From Stachybotrys elegans (Eukaryota > Ascomycota > Sordariomycetes > Hypocreales > Stachybotryaceae), in the NCBI GenBank assembly GCA_020746835.1, contig JAGPNK010000011.1:1178001-1242000 (forward strand): a DNA stretch of 64,000 nt, written 5' to 3'. Shown here piece after piece: positions 1 through 10,933 of the stretch. Within the stretch, counting starts at the first letter, position 1; each line of letters begins with the position of its first letter. Position numbers and translations under genes: made by a program. The notes below the pieces were generated by a model. That model saw nothing but the letters and a program-made list of their open reading frames with translations, searched no databases and had not been told where the DNA came from.

Positions 1-3000
1 CCCTCGCCTTCCAAGGAAGCTCTGAACCGAACCCCTGCGACGACCAAACCTACAACCCCAACTACATCCGCCCCCAGGCTTCGTAACTCGACGTCATACA
101 GCCAGCTGCGACCAGGCTCGGCTGCTAGTCAAGATGGCCGCTCCTCCCGCCTTCGAGCCTCAGCTTCACGGGAGCAGCTCAGTGGAAGCTACGTTCGAAG
201 CAGCTCAGTCAAGCCCAAGTCACAGCCCCCGGTAGCCATGCCAACTGGCCTCAGAGCAGCCCCGAGTCCACGGAGACGACCCAGCCTCGCCTCCCTACCC
301 CAATCGCAGCCAGAGTCCCCCGAAGAGCCTAGCAACGACGACTCTCAGTCTCCAGATGCGGATCAACATATCTTCAAGCGGCGCCTCACCCTTACAAGGC
401 GCCCATCCGAGAGCTTCACGTTGCCCCCCTTTCAGGAGTTTGGGTATGGTCTCGCCACCGAACTCGGTACCGATGCACGCCCACCCTCAAGCTCTACAGA
501 AAATAGTACCGGTGCATATGACACGATCAGGGCACGGCCAGGAAATTCTCGACCTTCTCTCTCCGAGCGCACCATCGAGACGCTGTCGCAGCTTCCATCA
601 TCCCCTGCCTTGAAATCCAAGTCCTCAACCCACTTCGATCCTCCCAGGAAGGCCCGCTCCAACTCGCGGCCGGGCTCAAGCTATGCTTCGGACAGCTCGC
701 GCCTGTCGTCCAGACCAGGCAGCCGAGATGGCGGGATGGCTGAGAGCCTCGAGTCGAGATTTTCCACCATGAGAGCTTCAACAAACTCCTTCATGACTCC
801 TCTATCCGAGACGGGACACACCCCACGGAGAATAGCCAGCACAAATACCAGGAACCAAGTCCCGCGAGCAAGCAACAGTCGACCTTCTCTCATCTCACCC
901 TCAAGATCGGTCATGTCACCTCCACTCCAGGAAAGGTCGGAAAGTCCAGCAGGAATGGAAAAGTCGTATGGGTCGCTATCGAGGTCTGCCTCCCAGACGG
1001 CTGGACCATTGAAGTCGAGGAAGTCCATCAACGGCATGTTCAAAAAACCATCTCTTCCCACATTGGACCATGCAGCCATCAATGCAGACTCTCGAGGCCA
1101 CGCGTCGCTCAACTCGGCCAAATCTTCCAATGCCTCCTGGGACGGCAGCATTCCTTCCAATGATTCAGCAACTTCGGCCACTACGCTCGACTCAGCAGAG
1201 CCTGGAACCCCCACCAGCCGTAAGACGTCCGCGGCACTGCGAGAGCAGATTGCCAAGGCCAAGGCAGCGAAGCGAGCTGCGGCGCGCCAACCGTCCATTG
1301 TGCCTTCTCCCGAAGAAATGGAAGCACCCATCATACCATCGGACGATGGTTTCGACTTTGGAATGGCTTACAGTGACCCATTTAACCTGAACAAAGGTCA
1401 AGACCCCAAGAAGAAGGTGATGAACCAGCGGGTCAGCGCTGCGAGGACATCAGGTCGGCTCAATATTGCCGCTCTGGGCCTGAAGGAGATCCCGATAGAG
1501 GTCATGAAGATGTACGACCTGGAAAGCCTGGGCACAGGCGACGGGAGCTGGGCAGAAAGCGTCGATCTCACTCGCTTGGTCGCTGCCGACAACGAGCTGG
1601 AGAACCTCGACGACTTTATGTTTCCAGACTCGAGCCCTGAGAGTTTTGCAGAGGAGGACGATAGCCAGGGGAGCATATTCGCCGGCCTGGAGACGTTGGA
1701 TATGCACAATAATCTCCTGGTGACGGTACCTCTCGGGTTCCGCCGCTTGGCTCATATCACATCCCTTAACTTGGTGAGTCGCATGTTGAACCACAAGATA
1801 TTACAGGCTAACCAGCGCAGTCTTCCAACCGGCTCAGCAATAACAGCCTGGACACAATCGCACAGATGACGAGCTTGCGTGATCTGAAACTGGCCAAAAA
1901 CCTTCTTTACGGCCCGCTGAGTGAATCCATGGCTAACCTCACGTCCCTCGAGATTTTGGATATACACGGAAATAACGTGTCTGCAATGCCATCCAAAGCT
2001 AGCAGCATGGCTCGATTGAGGATACTCAACCTGAGTGAGAATAGTTTCGAGTCATTGGATTTTGAAGAGTTGGCCCAGCTTCCTCTTACTGAGCTCCAGG
2101 CAAGGAAGAACAAGCTTTCGGGGACTTTGATCGAGAGCGGCATTGATTCTCTACCCAATCTGCAGACACTGGACGTGTCGTCAAACCAGTTGACCAGACT
2201 GGTTCCTCTTGGCGGCTCCATCAGCCTGCCTATGGTCCACGCTCTCTCCTTGTCGATGAATCGCCTGCAAGGCCTGCCCGACATGACTACATGGTCGAGC
2301 CTCCTCACTTTGACCGTAGATGAGAATTGCATCTCGGGCATCCCCAACAGCTTCACCAGCCTCACTAAGCTCAGGCACGCAGACTTCTCAGCTAACGACA
2401 TCCGGGTGGTGCCGCCCGAGATTGCACGAATGGATAACCTGTCCATGATTCGCCTGAGCGGCAACCCGTTAAGGGATAAGAAGTTTGTGTCCATCACGAC
2501 CGATGAGCTGAAAGAGGCTCTTTCCAGCAGACTGGAACCGCCACCCCCATACCAAGATGGGGGTCGACAGACCACAAACGCGGGTTCCATGGGGGCCAAT
2601 GCCATCTCTATCGATGAAGCAGGGCGGCCTTCAACTACTTCGGGAAATGTCACAGGAAGCGCAGGAGTGGATGATTTTGACAGTCGATCCGAGGAAGAGG
2701 ATGATTTTGCTACTCCGCCGACATCCGCACCGCACTCGCCTCGTGGGCGATCGCGAACCGCATCGAGCCTCCGATCACGCTCACGCACCTTGTCTAACCA
2801 GGTGTGGCCCCTGAAACCAGGTGGCTTACTGGATCGCTCACGCACGGAATCGTCGTCATTGCACCCTGTTGTTTGTTCGAGAGTGGCCGCCGACTACCAG
2901 GTCAAACAGGTGCACCTGCAACACAACCTCTTTGCGGGCTTCCCTAATTCGCTCAGCTTCTTCGCGGACACTCTCACGACGCTGTCGCTGGCACATAACC

Positions 3001-3500
3001 AGCTGGTGGGGGAGTCGTACCTGACGGAGGAACTCGACCTGCCAGTGCTCAAGGAGCTGAACCTATCATCGAACCATGTTACTGGGCTGGGGCCGCTGAC
3101 GAAATATCTTCATGCACCAATGCTAGACAAGCTGGATGTGTCGCTCAACCGGATCAATGCATTGCCGGCAGACCTGCGAGAGGCATTCCCGGAGTTGTCG
3201 GTGCTCATCGCAGCGAGCAACCATCTGATCGAGCTGGAGCCGGACACTATCAAGGGTCTCAGAATTGTGGACGCATCGAGCAACGACATTACCCATCTGA
3301 ACCCACGGATCGGGTTGCTTGGAGGTCGGGGCGGTCTGGAAAGGCTGGACGTGATGGGTAACCGATTCCGCGTGCCACGATACAATGTCTTGGAGAGAGG
3401 AACAGAAGCTACACTACGCTGGCTGAGAGGACGGGTGCCGGTGGCTGATATGGGAGCTTGGAAAAAGGAGAACAGCGAGGACAGCGCGGAGGATGCATAG
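1..3500 (+). CDS. Leucine-rich-repeat protein, 5' end outside the window
   Basis: Two exons, 1..1773 and 1821..3500, joined over a 47-nt intron (GTGAGT...GCGCAG). The join restores an unbroken LRR, reading ITSLNL|SSNRLSNNSLD. The frame is open back to base 1 with no convincing initiator, so the true start lies upstream; 1150 residues are visible. Roughly the first 480 visible residues are Ser/Pro/Arg-rich and disordered. Two LRR blocks follow (LxxLxLxxNxL pattern, e.g. LRDLKLAKNLL and LTTLSLAHNQL), separated by a second disordered Ser/Arg-rich stretch of about 120 residues. This matches the LRRC40/SOG2-like LRR proteins of filamentous fungi, which are protein-binding scaffolds. I see no catalytic domain, signal peptide or membrane segment. 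The exact orthologue is not known to me; the LRR call is firm, the role is not. Confidence 0.85.
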
Positions 3501-4694
3501 AGGCAGTAGCAAGGTGCTGTGGATATTTTCTGTGGTATTTGTGTGTTTTGAAGGACTGAACAGGAATATGATACCATCAATACTAATGGAGCATGGCATG
3601 TTCGGAGTTGGCAGGCTGGTTGTCTAGGAGCCTGATGGCAGAATTTAATACGATCTATTGCTGTCACCTGAGAGATGGTTGATCTCGTGCGAAGTCGGTT
3701 TGTCTCAGCGGTGGTGGAGGGGGTCTGACACTGGAGTGGGATGCATGCATCACTGTTTAGGCGAATCGTAGCTGATGGAAGACCGACAAATCCGTGCGCA
3801 TGGCATGGGGAGTGCTCCGGTAGGCATTGAACGAGGAGGTCGAGCCATGGTTGAGGAGTGAGATGAGACGAAAGCGGTGATGAGATGAACGGTCGGAATA
3901 GGAGGATATTCAGGGGCCGATTCCACCACAAGCTTAGCGGGACTCCTAAGCTGCAGGTGTCAACTGAGCTCCAGAACGCTAGTTTCGGGCGGTATTAGCC
4001 TTGTAGCCCAGCAGCCAGGGCCAAAGGCCAGAGGGCTGTGCTGGTGCTGGTGGCTAGTGGGCAAGGCATGATGCACGGACCTCTCTGGCTGACTAGGTGC
4101 GCAAGCCTGATCTCTGGCCTCTGATTGGGGCAGACAGAGTTTCCTACCTTACCTTGGCTCTGTCGGGCGGCATTCGAGCGCCAGCCTCTCCAGTTTCTTT
4201 TCCTCTCACCTCAAATCCGAATCCAGCGAATCAAGCAAGCACAACCTGGAAGAGGGCAGACACGCACGAACCCGAACCTGAGATGCCGCCGCAAGCACAG
4301 TCCGCGACTGTCTCTGGCTGACCGCACAGCAGCTCTCTCCTCTCTGTCTCGTCTCCCGACGCAAGGATCTTGATCTTGTCTCGGCGCCCGCTTGTCTCGG
4401 TTCTTGCTAGGCCCCAGCAGCATACCTTTCGGGTGGAAACGACGTGGCCAGCCCATTAGCAACGCCCTCTCTTGCCGTCGGCATCTAGCCATCATCGACG
4501 TCAGCGAGGCTGGGTTCTCGTGCCAGTTGTTTATCTGCGGAGGCAGAAAAAAAAACGAAGGCGTCATACGCACAAGCTCCTATATACGACCAACGGGCAT
4601 CCCCCTGCCTAATTGATTGAGGATTTGAGTTTTCGACGAATCCCGCCCTTTTGAAAATACGTCAAAACTCTTCACCCACCTGCATCTATCTACC
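3501..4694. other. Intergenic spacer between two plus-strand genes
   Basis: This holds the 3' region of the LRR gene and the promoter and leader of the coiled-coil gene. Short open frames here have no coding character. I see no repeat or RNA gene. A TATATA box at 4581 is listed separately. Confidence 0.5.
4581..4586 (+). promoter_or_regulatory. Possible TATA box of the coiled-coil gene
   Basis: TATATA lies 109 nt before the ATG at 4695. The distance leaves room for a short leader. The motif is seen; its use is inferred. Confidence 0.35.
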
Positions 4695-6428
4695 ATGGCT
4701 CCTAATTCGGAGACGGAGATGCAGCCCAACGGCACCAAGCACGATACGACGACGACTATCGCCTCGCCCGACATGGAGCCCGCCACGCCGCCTCCGCAAG
4801 ACATCATCCTCCCCGACTCCCAGATCACCCTTCCCTCCACCGAGATTCCGTCCATCCCCCTAGATCCAAACGAGTCCTTCGCCGCTACCGAGCTGAATGA
4901 TGACCGAGCTGAAGACATCGTCATTCCCTCCTCCGTCACTCCTCCATCGACGCAAGCCATTGCTCCCAATGGTGTCGGCCGACAAGTCTTCCCCAACTCA
5001 CAACTCTCGACCTTTGTATCACCGCCTGCTACCATACCGAATGACCCGCGAGACAAGCGCCTCAAGGACGTCGGTGCAGGCTTCGAGGCTCCTACTCCTA
5101 TCAAGATCCTCGAGGCCTCCCCCGAGGAGCTGCGGGCCATGGTGCAGAGCTGCGTCGCCGAGCAGCAGCGCCTCAAGATGGAGACGGCTCATTACCGGCT
5201 GCAGCTCAACCTGGTCAGCATGCAGGCCGCCGAGGATCAGAACCGTGCCCTCGTCGAGCAGGAGATGATGCGTCGTGAGGTGGAAGCCCTGCGGATGGTG
5301 GAGCATTCCCGCCAAGCCAAGCGAGAGCTCAGCGCACCCTCGGAGACGTACCACATAAAGTACATACAGGTGAAGCAGTCTCTGCAGGAAGCCCTCGAGG
5401 ATAACCGGGTGCTCCAGCACCGGCTCCATGTGGCCAAGAAGGTGATTCAGCAGAAGGAGGAGGAGAACGTGACACTAGTGGAGGAGAACAATGTAATGCT
5501 CAACCGCATCCGCGAGAACCGTGAGCGCTTGCATAGCATGTGCAGCCCAGGCGGGCTCTTCCACGGCGCCCTGACTCCCAAGCAGACGGCGTCGACGCCC
5601 CAGCCGCCCCGCTCAACACAACGCCAGACACCCCGTACCATTCTGCCGGATGACAGGGAGAGTAGAGGGCACGGATTATCTGCTCTGCTGCAGGCTATAC
5701 AAGATAACAGTCCATCTAACAACAACAACAGTGCACCATCGACGCCGATTTCGGCACACCGCCCGGCCCCTCGCCAAGTGGGCAAGCACCACCGCAACGC
5801 ACAGTCCATGTCCTCTCTACCTACGACACCCCTAAACCGGCCTCGCGGTGAGCATGCCGTGTTGTTGCCGTCGGTCGATTTGGTTCCCCAGTCGGAGCCG
5901 CAGCGGTACTCACACAAGACGTTTGTGCCCATCAACCAGGATCCTAAACGCAGTCAACGCAGGAGCCGCGAAAGCACCATTTCTGCAGAGGACAATGAGG
6001 AGCTCGCCCGCCAGGCCATTCAATCGGCGGCGGCAGCGGCACAGTCATTTGTATCACGCGGGTCCAAGACCTCTCAGGCCAGCGGATCATCGCAGCGCGC
6101 GGCCCCCGGGGAGGAGGAGGAGGAGGAGGTGTTTGACAGCCAGGCCAGCCAGGCGGCTCGGGAGCTCCTCAGGCGGGACGCTCGCCAGAGCTTTGAGATG
6201 AAGAACCGGGATGCATCGCCCGCGCCGGCGGAGAAGTCAGCCAAACTGCAGACCAAGATACTGGCCGGCGGGAAGGAGGGCGGCGGGGAAAAGCGCAAGT
6301 TTAGCGGGGGCCGCGCGTCGGGCGAGGAGGAGATGAGGCGTGAGCCAGGCAGCCCGGCGAAGAAGACGAAAGTTGGTAGCGCGGAGGAGAGGCGAAAGTT
6401 TGGGCTTGGGATTCAGTACAGCCCATAA
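4695..6428 (+). CDS. Coiled-coil protein of unknown function, probably nuclear
   Basis: Single exon of 577 residues with ATG in good context (ACCATGG). The N-terminal ~140 residues are acidic, Pro/Thr/Ser-rich and disordered. Residues ~145-290 are Glu/Gln/Arg/Leu-rich with long heptad-like helices (ELRAMVQSCVAEQQRLKMET onward), a likely coiled-coil dimerisation region. The C-terminal half is disordered and carries an acidic Glu run (GAGGAGGAG repeat near 6115) and basic clusters (KRKFSGG and PAKKTKVG) that look like nuclear localisation signals. It ends in GLGIQYSP. I do not recognise the family. The long coiled coil with phosphorylatable Ser/Thr-Pro sites would fit a cytoskeletal, spindle or chromatin scaffold, but that is only inference. 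Confidence 0.75.
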   Translation: MAPNSETEMQPNGTKHDTTTTIASPDMEPATPPPQDIILPDSQITLPSTEIPSIPLDPNESFAATELNDDRAEDIVIPSSVTPPSTQAIAPNGVGRQVFPNSQLSTFVSPPATIPNDPRDKRLKDVGAGFEAPTPIKILEASPEELRAMVQSCVAEQQRLKMETAHYRLQLNLVSMQAAEDQNRALVEQEMMRREVEALRMVEHSRQAKRELSAPSETYHIKYIQVKQSLQEALEDNRVLQHRLHVAKKVIQQKEEENVTLVEENNVMLNRIRENRERLHSMCSPGGLFHGALTPKQTASTPQPPRSTQRQTPRTILPDDRESRGHGLSALLQAIQDNSPSNNNNSAPSTPISAHRPAPRQVGKHHRNAQSMSSLPTTPLNRPRGEHAVLLPSVDLVPQSEPQRYSHKTFVPINQDPKRSQRRSRESTISAEDNEELARQAIQSAAAAAQSFVSRGSKTSQASGSSQRAAPGEEEEEEVFDSQASQAARELLRRDARQSFEMKNRDASPAPAEKSAKLQTKILAGGKEGGGEKRKFSGGRASGEEEMRREPGSPAKKTKVGSAEERRKFGLGIQYSP

Positions 6429-7146
6429 GTCAGAGCTCGGCCGATGTTGGATCTGAGAAGATTGCGAGGGAAGGGGATTGGCTTCACGGCTCGGCGCAGG
6501 AACGGCAGGGTTAGTGCTTTTACGAGGGAACTATGTGCCGACAGGAAATGGACTGGGTATCGGGATATTTGGCAGGGTAACTTGAAGCTCGACGGGAGTC
6601 GAGTCGAGCATTGGAATGAAATCTACGGTTGAACATCAAGTCGTCGTGTGAGGCAACGGCTGCCGAGTCCAGCTACCGATCGTGGGGAATCCGTTGGGGC
6701 TAAATCATTACCCGCTAGAGGCCCAGCTGAGGTCGCCCCAGGGGGGTAGACGCATTCACCGCGCATTTAAACATGCAGCATCATATTGTATTCATGGAGG
6801 ATGAAGTCATCCGTGTTGAAAAAATATATTTTACAGGCATGCCGTATCAATTGAATTTAAAGGCTATCCTGTCCTGCCCTCGGTGCCTTGTCCGTGGGCA
6901 CTGTACCTGGAACTTGCCTCGCCGCGGGCCAGCTCCGCCCCGCCATAGTGGGGCCCTAAACGGCGTTCGTCGACTTCCCGGATGATGTGGAATCCGGGGG
7001 GGATTCCCTTAGCCGAGTCTACCCTTCGAGACCCTCCTCTTTCTCTCTCTTCCTCTCTCTCTCTCTTTTTCTTTTCAAGCATCTCTTTCCATTCTTCGTC
7101 CCTCTTCTTCTCCTCCCACAACCCTCCACAAGGAAGACCGCCCAGC
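6429..7146. other. Intergenic spacer and leader of the thiolase gene
   Basis: 3' region of the coiled-coil gene followed by the thiolase promoter. The last ~110 bases are CT-rich leader. An in-frame ATG at 6982 upstream of the thiolase would add 55 residues, mostly a Ser/Phe/Leu translation of the CT tract, and is unlikely to be used. Confidence 0.5.
7033..7076 (+). repeat. CT microsatellite in the thiolase leader
   Basis: Nearly pure pyrimidine tract (TCTCTCTC and TTTTCTTTT runs) starting about 115 nt before the thiolase ATG. Such CT boxes are common just upstream of well-expressed fungal genes. Confidence 0.6.
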
Positions 7147-8409
7147 ATGGCCGTCCCCATCGCCAAGTCGGCCTCGTCGCTGCTCGCCAAGCTCCCGACC
7201 GACGTCGTCATCCTCTCGTCGCTCCGCACGCCCATCACGCGGTCCTACAAGGGCCGGCTCAAGGACGCGTACCCGGAGGAGCTGCTGGCCAGCGTGCTGC
7301 GCGCCACGCTCGACGCCCACCCGGGCCTCGACCCGGCCGCCGTGCAGGACGTGGCCGTCGGCGTCGTCCTCTCGGAGCTCGGCGGCTCCAAGGCCGCCCG
7401 CATGGCCCTCAACCACGTCGGCTACCCCAACTCGACGTCCCTCTACACCGTCAACCGCGCCTGCTCCTCGAGCCTGCAGGCCATCGCCCTCGTCGCCGCC
7501 CAGATCCGCACCGGCATGGTCGACGTCGGCGTCGGCGCCGGCATGGAGAGCATGACGCGCAACTACGGCTCCCGCGCCATCCCCGTCGACCTGTGGCCCG
7601 ACCTGCGCGAGTCGCCCAACCGCCACGCCCGCGACTGCATCATGCCCATGGGCCTGACCTCGGAGAACGTCGCCAGGCGGTACGGCGTCTCGCGCGCCGA
7701 CCAGGACGCCTTCGCCCTCGAGTCGCACGTCCGCGCCGCCCGCGCCCGCGCCGCCGGCTCCTTCGCCGACGAGATCGTCCCCGTGACGACGCGCTTCCAG
7801 GAGGTCGACAGGCAGGGCGCGCCCGTCGGCGAGCCGCAGACCGTCACCGTCACGCAGGACGACGGCATCCGCGACACCATCAGCCCGGAGGCCCTGGCCA
7901 AGCTCAAGCCCGCCTTTGCCGCCGACGGCGCCTCCACCGCCGGCAACTCGAGCCAGGTGTCGGACGGCGCGGCCGCGACGCTGCTCATGCGCCGCAGCAC
8001 GGCCACGGAGCTGGGCCTCGCCGACCGCATCATGGGCAAGTTCGCCTCGGCCGTCACCGTGGGCTGCGACCCGGACGAGATGGGCATCGGCCCCGCCCTG
8101 GCCATCCCGCGCCTGCTGACCCAGCACGGCCTCGTCAACGCCGACATCCACCGCTGGGAGATCAACGAGGCCTTTGCCAGCCAGGCCATCCACTGCGTGC
8201 GCGACCTCGGCCTCGAGGACGCCTGGGTCGACGGCAAGGTGAACCCGGACGGAGGCGCCATTGCCCTCGGGCACCCGCTCGGTGCTACGGGCGCGAGGAT
8301 GACGAGCACCTTGATGCACGGCCTGCGGAGGGACGGTGGCGAGCTCGGCGTCGTGAGCATGTGCGTGGGCACTGGTATGGGCATGGCGGGCCTGTTTGTA
8401 AGAGAGTAG
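7147..8409 (+). CDS. Acetyl-CoA C-acyltransferase (3-ketoacyl-CoA thiolase)
   Basis: Single exon of 420 residues, the usual thiolase length. Start chosen at ATG 7147 (CAGCATGG), after the CT leader. It cleaves 3-ketoacyl-CoA to acetyl-CoA in beta-oxidation. Hallmarks are visible: nucleophilic Cys in NRACSSSLQA, GAGMESMT, NEAFASQA, His in GHPLGATGAR, and the second Cys in CVGTGMGMAG near the C-terminus. Thiolases of this type are usually peroxisomal, but I see neither a C-terminal SKL-like PTS1 (it ends LFVRE) nor a clear N-terminal PTS2. The short Ser/Lys-containing N-terminus could instead be a mitochondrial presequence, so location is open. Third positions are almost all G or C, far more than in neighbouring genes. 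It is convergent with the Vint gene, 209 bp away. Confidence 0.93.
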   Translation: MAVPIAKSASSLLAKLPTDVVILSSLRTPITRSYKGRLKDAYPEELLASVLRATLDAHPGLDPAAVQDVAVGVVLSELGGSKAARMALNHVGYPNSTSLYTVNRACSSSLQAIALVAAQIRTGMVDVGVGAGMESMTRNYGSRAIPVDLWPDLRESPNRHARDCIMPMGLTSENVARRYGVSRADQDAFALESHVRAARARAAGSFADEIVPVTTRFQEVDRQGAPVGEPQTVTVTQDDGIRDTISPEALAKLKPAFAADGASTAGNSSQVSDGAAATLLMRRSTATELGLADRIMGKFASAVTVGCDPDEMGIGPALAIPRLLTQHGLVNADIHRWEINEAFASQAIHCVRDLGLEDAWVDGKVNPDGGAIALGHPLGATGARMTSTLMHGLRRDGGELGVVSMCVGTGMGMAGLFVRE

Positions 8410-8618
8410 GAAAGAAATACATGGTTGGACTACAAGGCTGGACACTTTATGTACAATGCAAAAGAAAAAAAGAAATGATGATGAAATGACAAGCAAATGG
8501 GCGCCGGGTTGCTATGATGCTATGATATGGTACCTAAACCTGAATGAACTGAACCGATGAATGCATCCTGTGACCGACCTCTACCAGTACATACCATCCT
8601 ATTCTTTGTTTGCCTTCC

Positions 8619-10886
8619 TTACACCCACTCTTTGAATCCATTGATGAGCCCGCTAGGGCTTCGCTTCACGCCGCCGCCCACCACGACGCCCTTTGCGTCC
8701 GGGCGGAGCTGCATGAGACTCTTGCCCACGCTGTTGTAGTCACCGAGGAACTGATGAGCGCGCACGTCGCTGCCCGCGAGGACACCGTGGCCCAGCGTCA
8801 CACCCCAGGCATCAGCGACGTGGATGGCGTGGGCCGCGGACTGGCGGTCACGCTCCAGCAGCACCGAGTACACGGATCCCGAGTACTTGACCGGGGCGCG
8901 CTCGTTGATCTGCGCGGGGAAGTCCCAGGTCTTGCCGCCGTCCGAAGACACCGGGTGCCAGGGCGTCACGAGGAGGTCGTCGCTGAGGCGGCAGAGGAGG
9001 GTGTCGACGACGGGGGTGCGGAGGACGAGGGCCACGCGGCGGGGGCCTAGGGGCGTGCGCACCTTGACGCCGCGGCGCAGCTTGCGGATGGGCACCGTTC
9101 GGCCCGAGGCCAGTTCGACGGGCACGGAGCCGGCAAAACAGGGGGCGGCGCTGCTGTTGTAGCTGCGCATGGAGAAGTAATGGTTGTTCACGTAGCTGCC
9201 CCGCTGTTGGAGAGAGGGCTCGGGCGCAGGGAGCTGATCAAAGGCCGTGTCGAGACGGTCGCGGCACGCGATGAAGATGGGACTGTCAGTGCCGTACTGT
9301 AGGGGCCCAACATCCTTGAACGAGTTGCAGATCTGGCGAGTGTGCGCGTTGAGGTATGAGGGGAGATAGTGGACGCCCCAGGTGCGGTAGTAGGTTTCGT
9401 TGTTGATGGCTATGTAAATCTGCCCGTCTGTGCCGTTGCCGATCAGGTCCTGCATGAGTGAGCGGTTCAAGGCATCGGTAAAGCCCTTGGCGGGGATGTT
9501 GGCGAGGAGCTGCTTGAGATCTTCCTGTGCGGAAGCGAGATCGTTGGTTGGGCGTCTGCGCTGGTCACCTGGCTGACCATCACCACCAGTGTGGGGGAAA
9601 AGTCCTGAGATGTAGTCGCAGATGCGTGCCCGCGACTCATGGTACGCCAGGACATCCGCGGGCATGGAGGTGGTGTCTCGTAAGCTTCGGCTGGTGGTGA
9701 CGGAGGTGTCGACCTGCGTAGATGGTGGGCTGGACGAGATGCTGCTGAAGAATACGTTGCGGGTCTTGGCGGACCTCTGGCTCTCAGCAGCAGCGGGATC
9801 AAAGGTGAGACAAGCGTGGACGATAGAGGCGTCTTCGTCATGTAGATCCCCATTAGTCGCCAGGGAACTCACATCTCTGGTCCGCAGGACGATGTTGCGA
9901 GAATGGCCATACTGCAGATTTCCCAGGGGCAAGGTCAGCGTGGTGTAAGTGCGGCCATCCTCGACGACTTGGGTAGGAGGGGTGTGGTCGACCGAGGTGC
10001 CCATGCCATATTCCAGGTGGACAGAGTCTGGATACATCAGGGTGACGGCTGCATTGGTAGCATATGTAGCCTGGATATGGGCAACGGCATGAACAAACAC
10101 AGTGCCGACCATACCGGCATCTGGAATGAAAGCATAGCTGCCCCCACCGATCTCAGCGATGGCCTTGAGCAGGCCAGAGTCGAGCGAGTAGCCGAAGCCA
10201 AAGGTGTTGATGGTAGTCGGGAAGGGCATCATCGCTCGCAGCTTGGGGATGTAGCCGGCAGGAGGGCACCTAGGTACTATGGTCAGCGGAGGATGAGGAG
10301 AGTCTGCCGTGTTGGTTTACATGTGATTGGGCATGCCGTCCGTGAGAATCATCATGGAAGCAACGTTGGAAGATGCACCGGCACGGCTAAAGGTCTTGAG
10401 ACCGTCGAGGATGCCGTGCCAGAGGTTGGTAGATGTGCCGGGGGTCATCCTCTGGATCTTCTTGCGGGCCAAGTCCTTGTTGTCACTGTCCATCTGCTGC
10501 AGGGGGAGTACGATGCGCGCCCTAGAGTCGAAGGTCACGATTCCCAGGCGGTCCTTCACGTCCAGACCTTCAATAATGGTATTGGCGGCATGCTTGACGA
10601 GATCCAAACAAGAAAGGCCAGTCGATTCATCGGCGTTATCGCCCGGCACGGTGGCCAGACTGCCCATGCTGCCCGAGACATCGATGACGAGAACAATGTC
10701 AGAAGGGACCTTGGATGACGGAAGCAGGGGCTCCCGGGGAGGGATAACGTTGACGATGAGCGTCTCGGAGTTGGGAACAGGCTCCAAGCTGAGAGAGACT
10801 CGGGCGCCGCTGTGGTCAGGGGAGTCATCTTTCTGCCGAAGGGGAAGACCGGACCCGATGTTGCTGATGGGCACTCTCTGCAACAT
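8619..10886 (-). CDS. VWA-Vwaint-Vint (Hint/intein-like) protein
   Basis: Two exons, 10886..10321 and 10269..8619, over a 51-nt intron (GTAAAC...CCTAG); the join gives LTDGMPNHM|CPPAGY. The product is 738 residues. A von Willebrand A domain (~60-245) has an intact MIDAS: DVSGSMG, a Thr in PGTSTN and LTDG. Then comes a VWA-associated linker and a helical segment (HYLPSYLNAHTRQICNSFKD, ~490-510) as in the Vwaint family. A Hint domain starts at Cys566 (PCFAGSVPVELASG) and has VTPWHPV and GVTLGHGV blocks. Hint domains come from inteins and Hedgehog proteins and can self-cleave at the N-terminal Cys or Ser; no C-terminal His-Asn is evident, so splicing is unlikely. Start is ambiguous: ATG 10886, or ATG 10933 directly followed by a GTACGT...TTGCAG intron (10930..10878). 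Function in fungi is not established. Confidence 0.88.
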
Positions 10887-10933
10887 ATTAGCGGATGCTA
10901 GATACTGCAGACGAGACTGGTGGGACGTACCAT

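Noticed and set aside
681..2845. Long minus-strand frames inside the LRR gene (681-1334 and 1907-2845)
   Set aside because: The plus strand carries clear LRR repeats in frame across a canonical intron; the antisense frames have no motif.
6987..8489. 500-codon frame overlapping the thiolase on the same strand
   Set aside because: The translation is Arg/Pro/His-rich low complexity, typical of a +1 shadow of GC-rich coding DNA.
7075..8496. 473-codon open frame antisense to the thiolase
   Set aside because: It is a by-product of extreme GC3 in the thiolase; its translation is Ala/Gly/Val/Arg/His-rich without motifs.
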